From assembly GCF_003264365.1 (NCBI RefSeq), contig NZ_PYAK01000006.1, positions 124,001 through 188,000 on the forward strand: DNA of 64,000 nt. Direction: 5' to 3'. Positions 34,077-42,564 of the stretch are shown one piece after another. Numbering within the stretch: position 1 is the first letter of the stretch; each line of letters begins with the position of its first letter. The notes beneath the pieces were generated by a model. It saw nothing but the letters and a program-made list of their open reading frames with translations, was not told the DNA's origin and did not search any database. A program made the translations under genes and the position numbers. Source of the stretch: Micromonospora noduli. Its GTDB lineage: Bacteria > Actinomycetota > Actinomycetes > Mycobacteriales > Micromonosporaceae.

Positions 34077-35174
34077 ATGCCCGGGTGGGCTGGTCGGGGC
34101 GGGCGGCAACGACGGGCCTTCGTCGTCGGTGGGGCACTCTTCGCGATCGCCGTCGTCATGTTGCTGGCCGCCTGGCGCAGCACCGGTTTCCTCAGCGACC
34201 TGCTGCTCAACCTCGGGGCCAGCGTGGTCCTCGCGGCCATCTCGTACGTCATCTTCGACCCGTTGTTCGAGGAGGCCCGCAAGGCGCGGGTGCAGGAGCA
34301 CCTCAGCTTCGACCAGCAGGCGTTCGTGACACGGCTGCACCGCTCCGGGCGTCGGGTGCGCATCCTCGACACCTGGACGATCCTGCTGGAGCAACGGCAC
34401 CGGGAGGACACCCTGAGCGCGGTGCGAGCGGCGCTGGCCAACGGCGCCCAGGTGCAGTTGCTCCTGCTCGACCCCGACTGCACCGCCGCCCAGCAACGCT
34501 CCGAGGAGCTGGAACGGCAACGGGTGGACGTGCCCCGGCAGATCCGCACCAACCTGCGCCACCTGGCCGCGTTCGCCGAGGCGCTCGACTCGCGGCTGCG
34601 CCACCGCCTACAGGTCCGGCTCTACGACGCGTCCCCGTCGATCCAGCTCTACCAGTGGGACGGGCGGGCGCTGATCTCGTTCTTCCCGATCGGGAAGTTG
34701 TCGTTCAACGTGCCGCAGCTCGAGGTGGACATGGACAGCCCGTGGGGCGGGTTCGTGCACGCCCGGTTCGAGGAGCTGTGGGAGCACGAGCAGGCCACCC
34801 TCGACCTGGAGCGGTACTGGTCGGTCACGGTCACGCTGCGCCACGACGAGTCGGACGTGGTCGAGGTACGCGTGCCGTTCGTGACGGTGGACGGGCAGCA
34901 CTACGTCGACTGCCGGGGGTTCCGGGTGACCGGGCCGCTGACGGTGCGAGCCGTGCTGCCGCCCCGCGCGCCCGGGGCGGCGCCCGGCGTGTTCGCCCTG
35001 GCCGAGCCCGCCGACGGGGACCGCACCCCGGTCGCCGTGGTGAAACGGCACTTCGACCAGAAGTACGGGCACGACGACGGCGAGCGGGACGTCCGCCGAC
35101 TGGTGCCGCCACCGGGCGATGCCCGTACCCCGGCGCCCCGCCCCGCGACGGCCGGTGACACACACGCACGGTGA
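34077..35174 (+). CDS. Membrane-anchored protein with phospholipase D-like fold, unknown function
   Basis: A 365-residue protein. Two adjacent hydrophobic segments (about 14-32 and 38-62) precede a cytoplasmic body. The stretch RVRILDTWTILLEQ, then ALANGAQVQLLLLDPDC, and much later QLYQWDGRALISFFPIG, resembles the strand-helix-strand arrangement of phospholipase-D-like domains that have lost the HKD catalytic motif. The start has AAGGGG seven bases upstream. C-terminal 70 residues are Pro/Arg-rich. I do not know a function; membrane-bound signalling or lipid sensing are possibilities only. Confidence 0.72.
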   Translation: MPGWAGRGGRQRRAFVVGGALFAIAVVMLLAAWRSTGFLSDLLLNLGASVVLAAISYVIFDPLFEEARKARVQEHLSFDQQAFVTRLHRSGRRVRILDTWTILLEQRHREDTLSAVRAALANGAQVQLLLLDPDCTAAQQRSEELERQRVDVPRQIRTNLRHLAAFAEALDSRLRHRLQVRLYDASPSIQLYQWDGRALISFFPIGKLSFNVPQLEVDMDSPWGGFVHARFEELWEHEQATLDLERYWSVTVTLRHDESDVVEVRVPFVTVDGQHYVDCRGFRVTGPLTVRAVLPPRAPGAAPGVFALAEPADGDRTPVAVVKRHFDQKYGHDDGERDVRRLVPPPGDARTPAPRPATAGDTHAR

Positions 35175-35246
35175 CCCCCGACCGACCCGTGGGTTCGGCA
35201 CAGGAAACAATGGTGGTCCACCCTCATCGCCAGGAGGACCGTCGGC

Positions 35247-36128
35247 GTGTCACACCGCACCGCACCGCCGTCCGGGGCGGCGCAGCTGCGCGCCGACTGC
35301 GGACGCTGCTTCGGGCTGTGCTGCGTGGTGCCCGCCTTCGCCGCGTCGGCGGACTTCGCCATCGACAAGCCGGCCGGCTCGCCCTGCCCCAACCTGCGCC
35401 CCGACCACCGCTGTGGCATCCACACCGAGCTGCGGCAGCGTGGTTTCCCCGGCTGCACGGTGTTCGACTGCTTCGGGGCCGGGCAGCAGGTCGCCCAGGT
35501 GACCTTCGGCGGGCGGGACTGGCGGGACGCGCCGGAGACGTTACCGGCGATGGCGGAGGCGTTCGCGGTGCTGCGACCGCTGCACGAACTGCTCTGGTAC
35601 CTCACCGAGGCGGTGGCGCTGCGCCCGCCGGCCGACCTGCGCGCCGAGCTGGAACGCGCCCGCGTCGACACGTTGACGCTCACCGAGGGTGACCCGGCGC
35701 AACTTCGCGCGGTGGACGTCGCCGACCACCGGAACAGGGTCAATCCGCTGCTGTCCCGGGCCAGCGACGTGGCCCGCGCCCCCGGCGGCGCCGACCGGCG
35801 GGGCGCGCACCTGCTCGGGGTGGACCTGCGCCGCGCCGACCTCCGCCGGGCCAACCTGCGCGGGGCGCTGCTCATCGGCGCCGACCTGCGCGGAGTGGAC
35901 CTCGGCCTGGCCGATGTCACCGGCGCGGACCTGCGCGGCGCCGACCTGCGGGGCGCGGACCTGCGGCGCACGCTCTTCCTGCACCAGACCCAGCTGGACG
36001 CCGCCCGAGGTGACACCCACACAGGGCTGCCGCAGACGCTCACCCGGCCGGCGCACTGGACGGCGCTGCCGCTCACCCCGGTCCGTCAGCCGGCTCGCTC
36101 CCCCGCCCGTCGGGGCCGTCGCCGCTAG
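35247..36128 (+). CDS. Cysteine-cluster (YkgJ-like) and pentapeptide-repeat fusion protein
   Basis: A 293-residue protein. The N-terminal part has the cysteine pattern DCGRCFGLCC, then CPNLRPDHRCGIH and CTVFDCFGAG, typical of YkgJ-like zinc- or iron-chelating domains. From about residue 185 to 250 there are roughly 12 pentapeptide repeats (ADLRR, ANLRG, ADLRG, ADLRR), which form a right-handed beta helix. The C-terminus is basic. The start is a GTG with AGGAGG upstream. Function unknown. Its last 56 bases overlap the convergent MarR gene. Confidence 0.8.
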   Translation: MSHRTAPPSGAAQLRADCGRCFGLCCVVPAFAASADFAIDKPAGSPCPNLRPDHRCGIHTELRQRGFPGCTVFDCFGAGQQVAQVTFGGRDWRDAPETLPAMAEAFAVLRPLHELLWYLTEAVALRPPADLRAELERARVDTLTLTEGDPAQLRAVDVADHRNRVNPLLSRASDVARAPGGADRRGAHLLGVDLRRADLRRANLRGALLIGADLRGVDLGLADVTGADLRGADLRGADLRRTLFLHQTQLDAARGDTHTGLPQTLTRPAHWTALPLTPVRQPARSPARRGRRR

Positions 36129-36672
36129 GAACGGCCCGGCCCGGTCCGCCGCACGCTCCCGTCAACTCCTGGAAGCCGGCATGGACCGGGCACTGTGGGC
36201 AGCGGGCGCGGTCGCAGAGCCGGCAGAGGTGGGCCAGGCTGCCGGCGTCCGCCACCTCGTCGTGCAGCAGGGCGCGGGCGATGTCGGCGAGCTGGACGCG
36301 CTGCTCGACGGTCAGCGGGGCGAGCAGCGCGTCCAGCACCTCCTGTCGGGCGCGCAGGGTCCGGACGGCCACCGCCGTGCCCTCGGTGGTGAGGTGCAGG
36401 GCGCGGCTGCGCGCGTCGGCGCCGGGACGCCGCTCCACCCAGCCCTGTTCCCCGAGCCGCCGGACCAGGTGCGCGACGCCGGGCTGGGTGAGCCCCAGCA
36501 CCTGGCCCAACCACTCGGCGGTCACCCCCGGCTGGTCCTTGAGGACGACGAGCGCCTCGGCGAGCGCGCCGCCGGCCCCGACGGACGCGCTGACCGACGC
36601 CCGCATCCGCGAGCCGACGAGCAGGGCGAGTGCGCCGAGCAGGTTGGGCGAGCCGTCCTCGGGTAGATTCAT
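36073..36672 (-). CDS. MarR family regulator with C-terminal cysteine cluster
   Basis: A 199-residue regulator. The MarR winged helix covers about 35-110 (VTAEWLGQVLGLTQPGVAHLV and DARSRALHLTTEG). An added tail contains CRLCDRARCPQCPVH, four cysteines that could bind metal or sense oxidants. It is divergent from an MFS exporter with only five bases between start codons, and a palindrome covers both starts. The 3' end overlaps the pentapeptide gene by 56 bp. Confidence 0.85.
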   Translation of the reverse strand: MNLPEDGSPNLLGALALLVGSRMRASVSASVGAGGALAEALVVLKDQPGVTAEWLGQVLGLTQPGVAHLVRRLGEQGWVERRPGADARSRALHLTTEGTAVAVRTLRARQEVLDALLAPLTVEQRVQLADIARALLHDEVADAGSLAHLCRLCDRARCPQCPVHAGFQELTGACGGPGRAVPSGDGPDGRGSEPADGPG

Positions 36673-36683
36673 AAGTTGTGAAT
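36667..36683. promoter_or_regulatory. MarR-type operator over two divergent start codons
   Basis: ATTCATAA-G-TTGTGAAT is a palindrome with one mismatch. It contains the ATG of the MarR gene and the GTG of the MFS gene. Bound repressor would cover both translation starts. Neither gene has a ribosome site, so leaderless transcripts are likely. Confidence 0.6.
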
Positions 36684-37898
36684 GTACCCCGTCGGGCGAT
36701 GTTGCTCATCGTGTTGATGACAGTGGCGCAGCTGCCTGTCGCACTGCGGCAACTGCTCGTCGTGCTGCTCGGTCACCAGAACACCGGCAGCTTCGCCACC
36801 GCCGGCGTGGCCAGCGCCGGCTGCGGGATCGGGCTGGCGGTCACCGCGCCGCTGGTTGGCCGACTCCTGGGCCGGCTCGGTGCCCGGCCGGTGCTGCTCG
36901 CCACCGGCCTCGCCCATCTGCTCGCCCTGCTCGGCCTGGCCGTCACCACCGAACCGGTGGCGTTCGTGGCGCTGGCCACCGTCGCCGGGCTCAGCACGCC
37001 ACCGGCGGTCGGCAGCGGACGCGCCCAACTGGCCCGGCTCGTCGCCCCCGCCGCGCTGGCCCGCGCGTACGCGGTCAACGCCGTCGGGCAGGAGGTGCTC
37101 TACGTGGGCGGCCCCCTCGCGGTGACACTGAGCCTGCTGATCAGTGGACCCACTGCCGCACTGCTCGCCTTCGCGGTGATCGGCAGCGCCGGGCTGCTCG
37201 GCATGGTCGCCGTGCTGCCACCGCGCGATGCCGACCGGCAGCCTCGCGCGAAGGGATCCGCGCTGCCCGGCCAGGCCACCCGCCGCACCGTCGTCGGCAC
37301 CCACATCGGCTACATGATGGGCATCGGCGCGATGTGGGTGCTGGTGCCCGCGTTCGCCACCACTGTCGGGCACCCGGACCAGGCCGGCCTGCTGGTGACC
37401 ATCTGGTCGGTGGGCAGCCTGGCCGGCGGCGTGCTGCTGGCGAGCCGGGGGCGGCCCGGCAGCCCGGCGACGGCGTACCTGACGATGCTCGGCACCTTGG
37501 CCGCCACCTCGGTGGCGCTGCTGCTGCCACGCAACGTGCCGCAGATGGCCGTCGCGCTGGCGGTCTTCGGTCTCGCGCTGGCACCCTTCCTCGCCGTCAC
37601 CGACGAGATCCTCGCCCGGTCCACCCCGGCGGTCCGGCTCCCCGAGACGTACGGGTGGTTGCAGACGGCCGGGCAGCTCGGCATCGCCGCCGGCTCCGCG
37701 ACCAGTGGCGTCGTCAACGACCACCTCGGTAACACCTGGGCGTTCCTGGTGGTGGTCGGCGCGCTCGGGCTGGCGCTGGTCGTCGCGCTCAGCCGCCGCC
37801 GGACGCTGCGGCTGCCGTCCGCCGCGCCGCAGGCCGAGACGGTCGGGTCGGCGGTCCCCGCCGGTGGGTCAGGTTTCGGCCGGGACGACGCCGGGTAG
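36678..37898 (+). CDS. Major facilitator superfamily transporter
   Basis: A 406-residue membrane protein with about 12 hydrophobic segments. LVGRLLGRLGARPVLLATG is the loop 2-3 motif of MFS proteins. The start is a GTG inside the MarR operator; an ATG 21 bases later is an alternative. With a divergent MarR regulator, export of a drug-like or toxic small molecule is the likely role. Confidence 0.85.
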   Translation: MNVPRRAMLLIVLMTVAQLPVALRQLLVVLLGHQNTGSFATAGVASAGCGIGLAVTAPLVGRLLGRLGARPVLLATGLAHLLALLGLAVTTEPVAFVALATVAGLSTPPAVGSGRAQLARLVAPAALARAYAVNAVGQEVLYVGGPLAVTLSLLISGPTAALLAFAVIGSAGLLGMVAVLPPRDADRQPRAKGSALPGQATRRTVVGTHIGYMMGIGAMWVLVPAFATTVGHPDQAGLLVTIWSVGSLAGGVLLASRGRPGSPATAYLTMLGTLAATSVALLLPRNVPQMAVALAVFGLALAPFLAVTDEILARSTPAVRLPETYGWLQTAGQLGIAAGSATSGVVNDHLGNTWAFLVVVGALGLALVVALSRRRTLRLPSAAPQAETVGSAVPAGGSGFGRDDAG

Positions 37899-37937
37899 CC
37901 AGCGCCGACGCGAACCGGCATCGACGGGGGGCACGGC

Positions 37938-38174
37938 GTGGGCTACCGAAATCGCCAGGGTGAGCAGCCGGGCGACCCGCAGCACAGCGAGGACGAGGTT
38001 GGCCAGACGCCACTGGTGCAGGTCGAGACGGACACCGAGGTCCCCGCACCGGCGGACACCGACGTCCGGCCGGACATCGTGACCGAGCCCGACAACTCGG
38101 GCGTCGCCGGTGGCTCGTCGGGCAGCAGCGGCGGCGGGTCGAGCATGCCGGGGCACCCCGACGCGACCCGCTGA
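37938..38174 (+). CDS. Small acidic disordered protein
   Basis: A 78-residue protein starting at GTG after a GGGGGG tract. It is rich in Asp, Glu, Pro and Gly, with a PGDPQHSEDEVGQ segment and a Ser/Gly run near the end. No fold or family is recognised. The codon pattern favours this frame, but the low-complexity sequence leaves doubt. It lies between the MFS gene and the convergent rnhA, seven bases from the latter's stop. Confidence 0.5.
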   Translation: MGYRNRQGEQPGDPQHSEDEVGQTPLVQVETDTEVPAPADTDVRPDIVTEPDNSGVAGGSSGSSGGGSSMPGHPDATR

Positions 38175-38181
38175 TCCGGGC

Positions 38182-38655
38182 TCAGCGGCTGGTCAGCGCA
38201 CCCCGCGCCTCGGTCATGCCCTTGTTGGCGAGCCCGTCGGCCCGCTCGTTCTCCGGGTGGCCGTTGTGCCCCTTGACCCACAGCCAGGTGACCTCGTGCC
38301 GCTCGCAGGCCGCCTCCAGCCGCTGCCACAGGTCGGCGTTCTTCACCGGCTGCTTCGCGGCGGTCCGCCAACCGTTGCGCTTCCACGACGCCAGCCAACT
38401 GGTGATGCCGTTGCGCACGTACGTGCTGTCGGTGTGCAGCTCCACTGTGACCGGCCGGTTCAGGCTCTCCAACGCCTGGATGGCCGCCATCAGCTCCATC
38501 CGGTTGTTCGTGGTGGGCGTTGCCTCACCGCCGCACAGCTCCCGCTCGTGATCGCCGTAGCGCAGCAGCGCACCCCAACCACCCGGACCGGGGTTGCCAC
38601 TGCACGCCCCGTCGGTCCAGATCTGCACGCCCCTGCCGGCCGCCGCGTCCACCAT
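38182..38655 (-). CDS. rnhA: Ribonuclease HI
   Basis: A 157-residue RNase H. The active-site acids are in [31 protein letters not shown] and [13 protein letters not shown], with a final Asp in [11 protein letters not shown]. The basic protrusion helix is present ([24 protein letters not shown]), as in E. coli RNase HI. It degrades RNA in RNA-DNA hybrids. It lies 10 bp downstream of the lycopene cyclase gene on the same strand, an unusual partnership. Confidence 0.93.
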   Translation of the reverse strand: MVDAAAGRGVQIWTDGACSGNPGPGGWGALLRYGDHERELCGGEATPTTNNRMELMAAIQALESLNRPVTVELHTDSTYVRNGITSWLASWKRNGWRTAAKQPVKNADLWQRLEAACERHEVTWLWVKGHNGHPENERADGLANKGMTEARGALTSR

Positions 38656-38665
38656 GCCCGGCAAC

Positions 38666-39955
38666 CTACCGGGCGCGGACGTCGTCCTCCCCGCTCGGGG
38701 GGTCGCCGCGCCGAGCCGTCGGCGCTGAACCCACCACCGCGGGTGGGATGGCCGGCGCGGGCCGGGTGGGGCGCACCCGGTCGCGGACCCGGTGTACGGC
38801 GTCACCGGCGGTCGCGGCGATCATCGGCCACAGTCGGGTCGAATTCATGATCGCGACCTCCTCGGCCGGAGTGGTGCCGCCGTCGAGGAAGCGCAACACC
38901 CGCTCGGCCGGGTTGCGGTCGAAGAGCCGGTCGAAGAACTCGGGACCGCCCACCCCGCCCCGGTCCAGCGCGCGCAGCGCCACCGCGTCCATCCAACGGT
39001 GCCGGCGCGGGTACGCCGGCGCGGGCACCGGCGCGCGGCCCGCGGCGAGGGCGCGGGCCACCTGATCCGCCTGGCGGTACATGGCGGAGAAGGTGAAGCC
39101 GGTGGAGGGGCGGGTCGCGCCACCGGCCGTACCGAGCCGGACCACGCGGGGAGTGGGCCGGGCCGGGAACGGCGCGTCGGTCATCGGGATCACCCCGTTC
39201 TCCACCTCGCGCACCCGCAACCCGGTCGGATCCAGCCCGAGCAGATCCCGGTAGCCGGCCAGCGCCGCGTCGTACCCGGCGTCGGTGAGCAGGTCCGGCG
39301 AGAACTCGGTGTACTCGACCAGGGCGTAGTGGTCGCTGACCGGCAGCACGTACCCGAACGAGACGCCCCGGGGCGGCTGCGGGGTACGAAAGTCCATCAG
39401 CACCGCACGCGTCGGGTCGAACACCGGCCGGTCGGCCTCCAGCCACCACCCCCGGAAGTGCTGCAACCAGGTCGTTCGCCCCGCTCGGGCCGGCGGTCGG
39501 GGGCGGGAGTCGAGCACCCAGCCGGCCCGTACGCCGCGCCCGTCGCCGGTACCCACCAGCACCCGGTCGCCGTCGTCGCGCACCGTCTCGGCGGGCGCGA
39601 CGATCCGGGTGGCGTTGAGGCGACGCTCGGCGTCGGCAGCCCGGTCGTAGACCGGGCCGGAGCGGAGCATGGCGTACCGCAGCGGGGTGAGGTCCAGGAC
39701 GCGGCGTCGCGCCGCCGTCGCCACCTCGACCTGCTGCCAGCTCGCGCTGAGCAGCGGGTCCAGGTCGCTGTCCGGGTGACCCCAGAATGCCCAGGTGCGG
39801 TCCTGACCGCGTCGGCGCACCGGGTCGACGATGGCGATCCGCAGATCCCGGACACCGTGGCGGTCCAGTGCGGCGAGCAGCAACGACGCGGCGCCGCCAC
39901 CACCGAGCAGCGCGAGGTCGACGTCGAGCGGCGCGGAGTCGGTCACCCGCACCAC
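38666..39955 (-). CDS. crtY: Lycopene beta-cyclase-like flavoprotein
   Basis: A 429-residue protein of the CrtY type. It opens [20 protein letters not shown] (dinucleotide binding), has [31 protein letters not shown] sequence, and [17 protein letters not shown], the family's conserved C-terminal motif. CrtY cyclises the ends of lycopene to beta rings. No other carotenoid gene is in the window. Several GTG codons (39946, 39952, 39955) could start it. It is followed 10 bp later by rnhA. Confidence 0.85.
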   Translation of the reverse strand: MVRVTDSAPLDVDLALLGGGGAASLLLAALDRHGVRDLRIAIVDPVRRRGQDRTWAFWGHPDSDLDPLLSASWQQVEVATAARRRVLDLTPLRYAMLRSGPVYDRAADAERRLNATRIVAPAETVRDDGDRVLVGTGDGRGVRAGWVLDSRPRPPARAGRTTWLQHFRGWWLEADRPVFDPTRAVLMDFRTPQPPRGVSFGYVLPVSDHYALVEYTEFSPDLLTDAGYDAALAGYRDLLGLDPTGLRVREVENGVIPMTDAPFPARPTPRVVRLGTAGGATRPSTGFTFSAMYRQADQVARALAAGRAPVPAPAYPRRHRWMDAVALRALDRGGVGGPEFFDRLFDRNPAERVLRFLDGGTTPAEEVAIMNSTRLWPMIAATAGDAVHRVRDRVRPTRPAPAIPPAVVGSAPTARRGDPPSGEDDVRAR

Positions 39956-40001
39956 GCTGCCACACCGTCGCGCGTCACCACCGGATGGGCCGGAACGGCG
40001 C

Positions 40002-41270
40002 TCAGGCCACCGGGGCGGGCGACTCGACCGGGGGCGGCTCGGCGAACGCGCGCGCCACCGCGGCGCGGTTGAAGACCCGCCAGGTGGCGGCGGAGACGCC
40101 GATCGCCACCACCAACCCGACCCAGTACGGCGCGGTGATGCCGAATCGGGCGGCGAGCAGCCCGCCCAGCAGTGCGCCCACGCAGTTGCCGCCCGCCGCC
40201 ACGAAGAGGTTCGTGCTGGCCACCCGGCCCTGCAGGTTCGGTGGGGTGAGTCGTTGGCGCAGTGAGTTCGACACGATGTTCCACAGCCCGCCGTGCACGC
40301 CGAAGGCGAACAGCGCGAAGCCGACCACGATGGTGCTGCGGGACGCGGCCAACGCCAGGTGCAGCCCCGCCTCGACGAGCAGGCCGATCCGGATCGTCCA
40401 GGTGGCGCTGATCCGGGCGATGATCCGGTCGCCGAGGAGAGCGCCGAGCACCCCACCGGTGGCCATGCAGGTGAAGAGGAGGCCGTAGCCGACGGACCCG
40501 AGTCCCAGCCGCTCGCCGGCGAGCAGCACCAGCACCGCGAGCGCGGCGGTGAGGGTCACGTTGAGCAGACCGATCAGCACGGCCATCGTGCGCAGCAACC
40601 GTTGGTTGGCCAGCCAGCGCAGTCCTTCGACGATCTCGCCGCCCATCGATCGGGTACGGCGTGCCTGCGTGTCTCCGATGGCGGCCCGGAAGTCCCCGCC
40701 GATCAGCGCCACCAGTACGGCGCTGAGGGCGTACGTGACGGCGTTGACCAGGAACGGGCTACCCGCCGAGAGGGCGAACAGGAAGCCGCCGAGCGGGCCG
40801 GCGAGCATGCTGTGCATGAGGGTGGCGCCGCCGCTGAGCCAGCCGTTGGCACGCTCCAGGCGGTGCCTCGGCACCACGACCGGAACCATGGCCTGGCTCG
40901 CCGCGCGGAACACGATCTCACCGGTGTTGACCAGGAACAGCACCGCGAAAAGCAGGGCCACCCCGCCCCGGCCGCTGAGGATCGCCGTGGCCAGAACGGC
41001 GAGCGCGACCACCCGGACCAGGTCGATGACGATCATCAGGCGGCGCCGATCCATCCGGTCCACCAGCACCCCGCCGGGCAGGGCGAAGAGCAGCCACGGC
41101 AGCCACGCCACTGCGGACGCCCCGGCGACCACGAGCGGGTCGTCGGTACGCGACGCGACGAAGAGCGGCGCGGCGACGGTGGCCAGGCCGCTGCCCAGGG
41201 CCGAGAGCGTGCTCGCCGCCCAGAGTTTGGCGAACACCGTTCCCAGGCCATCTCCCACGTTCCGTGTCAC
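40002..41270 (-). CDS. Major facilitator superfamily transporter
   Basis: A 422-residue membrane protein with about 11-12 hydrophobic segments and the loop GGVLVDRMDRRRLMIVIDLVR, typical of the enterobactin-exporter/MFS_3 group. It starts at GTG 41270. The divergent gene is an ArsR-AHSA1 fusion, and two palindromes in the 145-bp gap probably control both. Export of a drug or metabolite is the likely role. Confidence 0.85.
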   Translation of the reverse strand: MTRNVGDGLGTVFAKLWAASTLSALGSGLATVAAPLFVASRTDDPLVVAGASAVAWLPWLLFALPGGVLVDRMDRRRLMIVIDLVRVVALAVLATAILSGRGGVALLFAVLFLVNTGEIVFRAASQAMVPVVVPRHRLERANGWLSGGATLMHSMLAGPLGGFLFALSAGSPFLVNAVTYALSAVLVALIGGDFRAAIGDTQARRTRSMGGEIVEGLRWLANQRLLRTMAVLIGLLNVTLTAALAVLVLLAGERLGLGSVGYGLLFTCMATGGVLGALLGDRIIARISATWTIRIGLLVEAGLHLALAASRSTIVVGFALFAFGVHGGLWNIVSNSLRQRLTPPNLQGRVASTNLFVAAGGNCVGALLGGLLAARFGITAPYWVGLVVAIGVSAATWRVFNRAAVARAFAEPPPVESPAPVA

Positions 41271-41346
41271 GGCGAGCGAACCTACCAGCGTCTCCCCTGG
41301 CCGCCCGGGGATTTATCCCGCCGTCAGAAGACCGCTGGCGGCCGGG

Positions 41347-41398
41347 TTGACAGGCAACCCATTGGTTGCCTAAGTTGACAAGCAACCGAATGGTTGCC
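41347..41398. promoter_or_regulatory. Tandem palindromic operators, each after TTGACA
   Basis: Two 28-bp units repeat: TTGACA (41347 and 41375) is followed by GGCAACC-CATT-GGTTGCC (41353-41370) and by GCAACC-GAAT-GGTTGC (41382-41397). They lie just before the ArsR-type regulator start, so they are its probable binding sites, with TTGACA as a possible promoter -35 element. Confidence 0.65.
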
Positions 41399-41415
41399 TG
41401 TTGCGGGGAGGGTCG

Positions 41416-42255
41416 ATGGACGACGCGTTTCGGGCACTGGCCGACCCCAGCCGGCGTCGACTGTTGGACCGGCTCAACGAACGCAACGGCCAGACCCTGC
41501 GGGAGCTGTGCGACGGGCTGGCCGGCACCCGACAAGCCGTCAGCAAGCACCTGTCGGTGCTGGAGGCGGCCAATCTCGTCACGACCGTGCGGCGCGGCCG
41601 GGAGAAGCTGCACTACCTCAACGCCGCCCCGATCAACGCCATCGCCGACCGGTGGCTCAGCCGCTACGACCGCGAGCGCGCCGCCACCCTGGCCGACCTG
41701 ACCACCGCATTGGAGCGACAACCCATGGAGAGCCCGACCTTCGTCTACACCACCTACGTCACCACCACCGCGCAGCGACTGTGGTCCGCGCTCACCGAAC
41801 CGGCGTTCACCCGTCGCTACTGGGGTGGAGTCGCGCTGGTTTCGGACTGGCAGATCGGGTCACCCGTGCTGTGGCAGGACGCACCGGACGCCGAGCCGCG
41901 CGACCTCGGCCAGCGGGTGCTCGTCGCCGAGCCGTACCGCCGTCTCTCCTACAGCTGGCACGGCTTCCAGGCCGAACACGCCGCGCACTTCGGCTGGTCC
42001 GCCGAGGAGCTGGCCGCCCGGCTCGGTGAGCGCCGGTCGAAGGTGACCTTCGAGATCGAGCCGCACAGCGGGTCGACCGTCCGGCTGACCGTCATCCACG
42101 ACGACTTCTCCCCCGACAGTGAGATGCACCGGGCGATCAGCGGCCACCTCGACGGCAGCGGCGGCTGGCCGGAGCTGCTGGCCAGCCTCAAGACCCTGCT
42201 GGAGACCGGCGAGCCGATGCCCGACCCGACCCAGGCCCAGGCCCAGGCCCGCTGA
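41416..42255 (+). CDS. ArsR-type HTH fused to AHSA1/SRPBCC domain
   Basis: A 279-residue fusion. Residues 1-90 are an ArsR winged helix (MDDAFRALADPSRRRLLDRL, GTRQAVSKHLSVLEAANLV). Residues about 110-270 are an AHSA1-type START-like domain (VYTTYVTTTAQRLWSALTEP, SKVTFEIEPHSGSTVRLTV). In many genomes these are two adjacent genes; here they are one chain, so a hydrophobic ligand bound by the second domain could switch DNA binding. GGGGAGGG before the ATG fixes the start. Confidence 0.87.
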   Translation: MDDAFRALADPSRRRLLDRLNERNGQTLRELCDGLAGTRQAVSKHLSVLEAANLVTTVRRGREKLHYLNAAPINAIADRWLSRYDRERAATLADLTTALERQPMESPTFVYTTYVTTTAQRLWSALTEPAFTRRYWGGVALVSDWQIGSPVLWQDAPDAEPRDLGQRVLVAEPYRRLSYSWHGFQAEHAAHFGWSAEELAARLGERRSKVTFEIEPHSGSTVRLTVIHDDFSPDSEMHRAISGHLDGSGGWPELLASLKTLLETGEPMPDPTQAQAQAR

Positions 42256-42564
42256 CCCGAGCGCGGATCGCGCCGGCCAGGTGGTGCATTCCGCCGTCGT
42301 CGGCAATACCTCGCCATCGGCCCAGCGGCGACAGCCCGGCCGGAGCAGACATCGATCGGAGCACCGGTGCCGGTCGGGCCGTCCGGGCCTTTCCGCAGCT
42401 CTCCCCGCCTTCGGGTGGACACGTGACGGCAACGAGGATTTCTCATTTTCACCTGATCGAGGACCCAACCCACCTAGTGTTGGGCACACCGGTGCTAGTC
42501 ACGGAGTTGGCCACCCGAACGACGTCCCACGCAGTCAGCGGACGAAAAGTGAGGGAAGACGCGT
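42256..42564. other. Gene-free region before surface-protein gene
   Basis: In 309 bp I find no gene. A short inverted repeat CCCAAC (42464-42469) / GTTGGG (42479-42484) flanks CCACCTAGT, in an A/T-richer stretch (42440-42500) that probably holds the promoter of the gene at 42565. No clear -35/-10 pair is visible. Confidence 0.4.

Noticed and set aside
31617..34604. Very long minus-strand open frame (995 codons) across the B3/B4, SDR and membrane-protein genes
   Set aside because: It is antisense to well-recognised genes and has Arg/Gly/His-rich meaningless sequence, a normal result of GC-rich codon third positions.
34077..35174. Part of an antiviral defence system
   Set aside because: Neighbours are an SDR, a pentapeptide protein and a MarR/MFS pair; no nuclease, cyclase or helicase partner is nearby.
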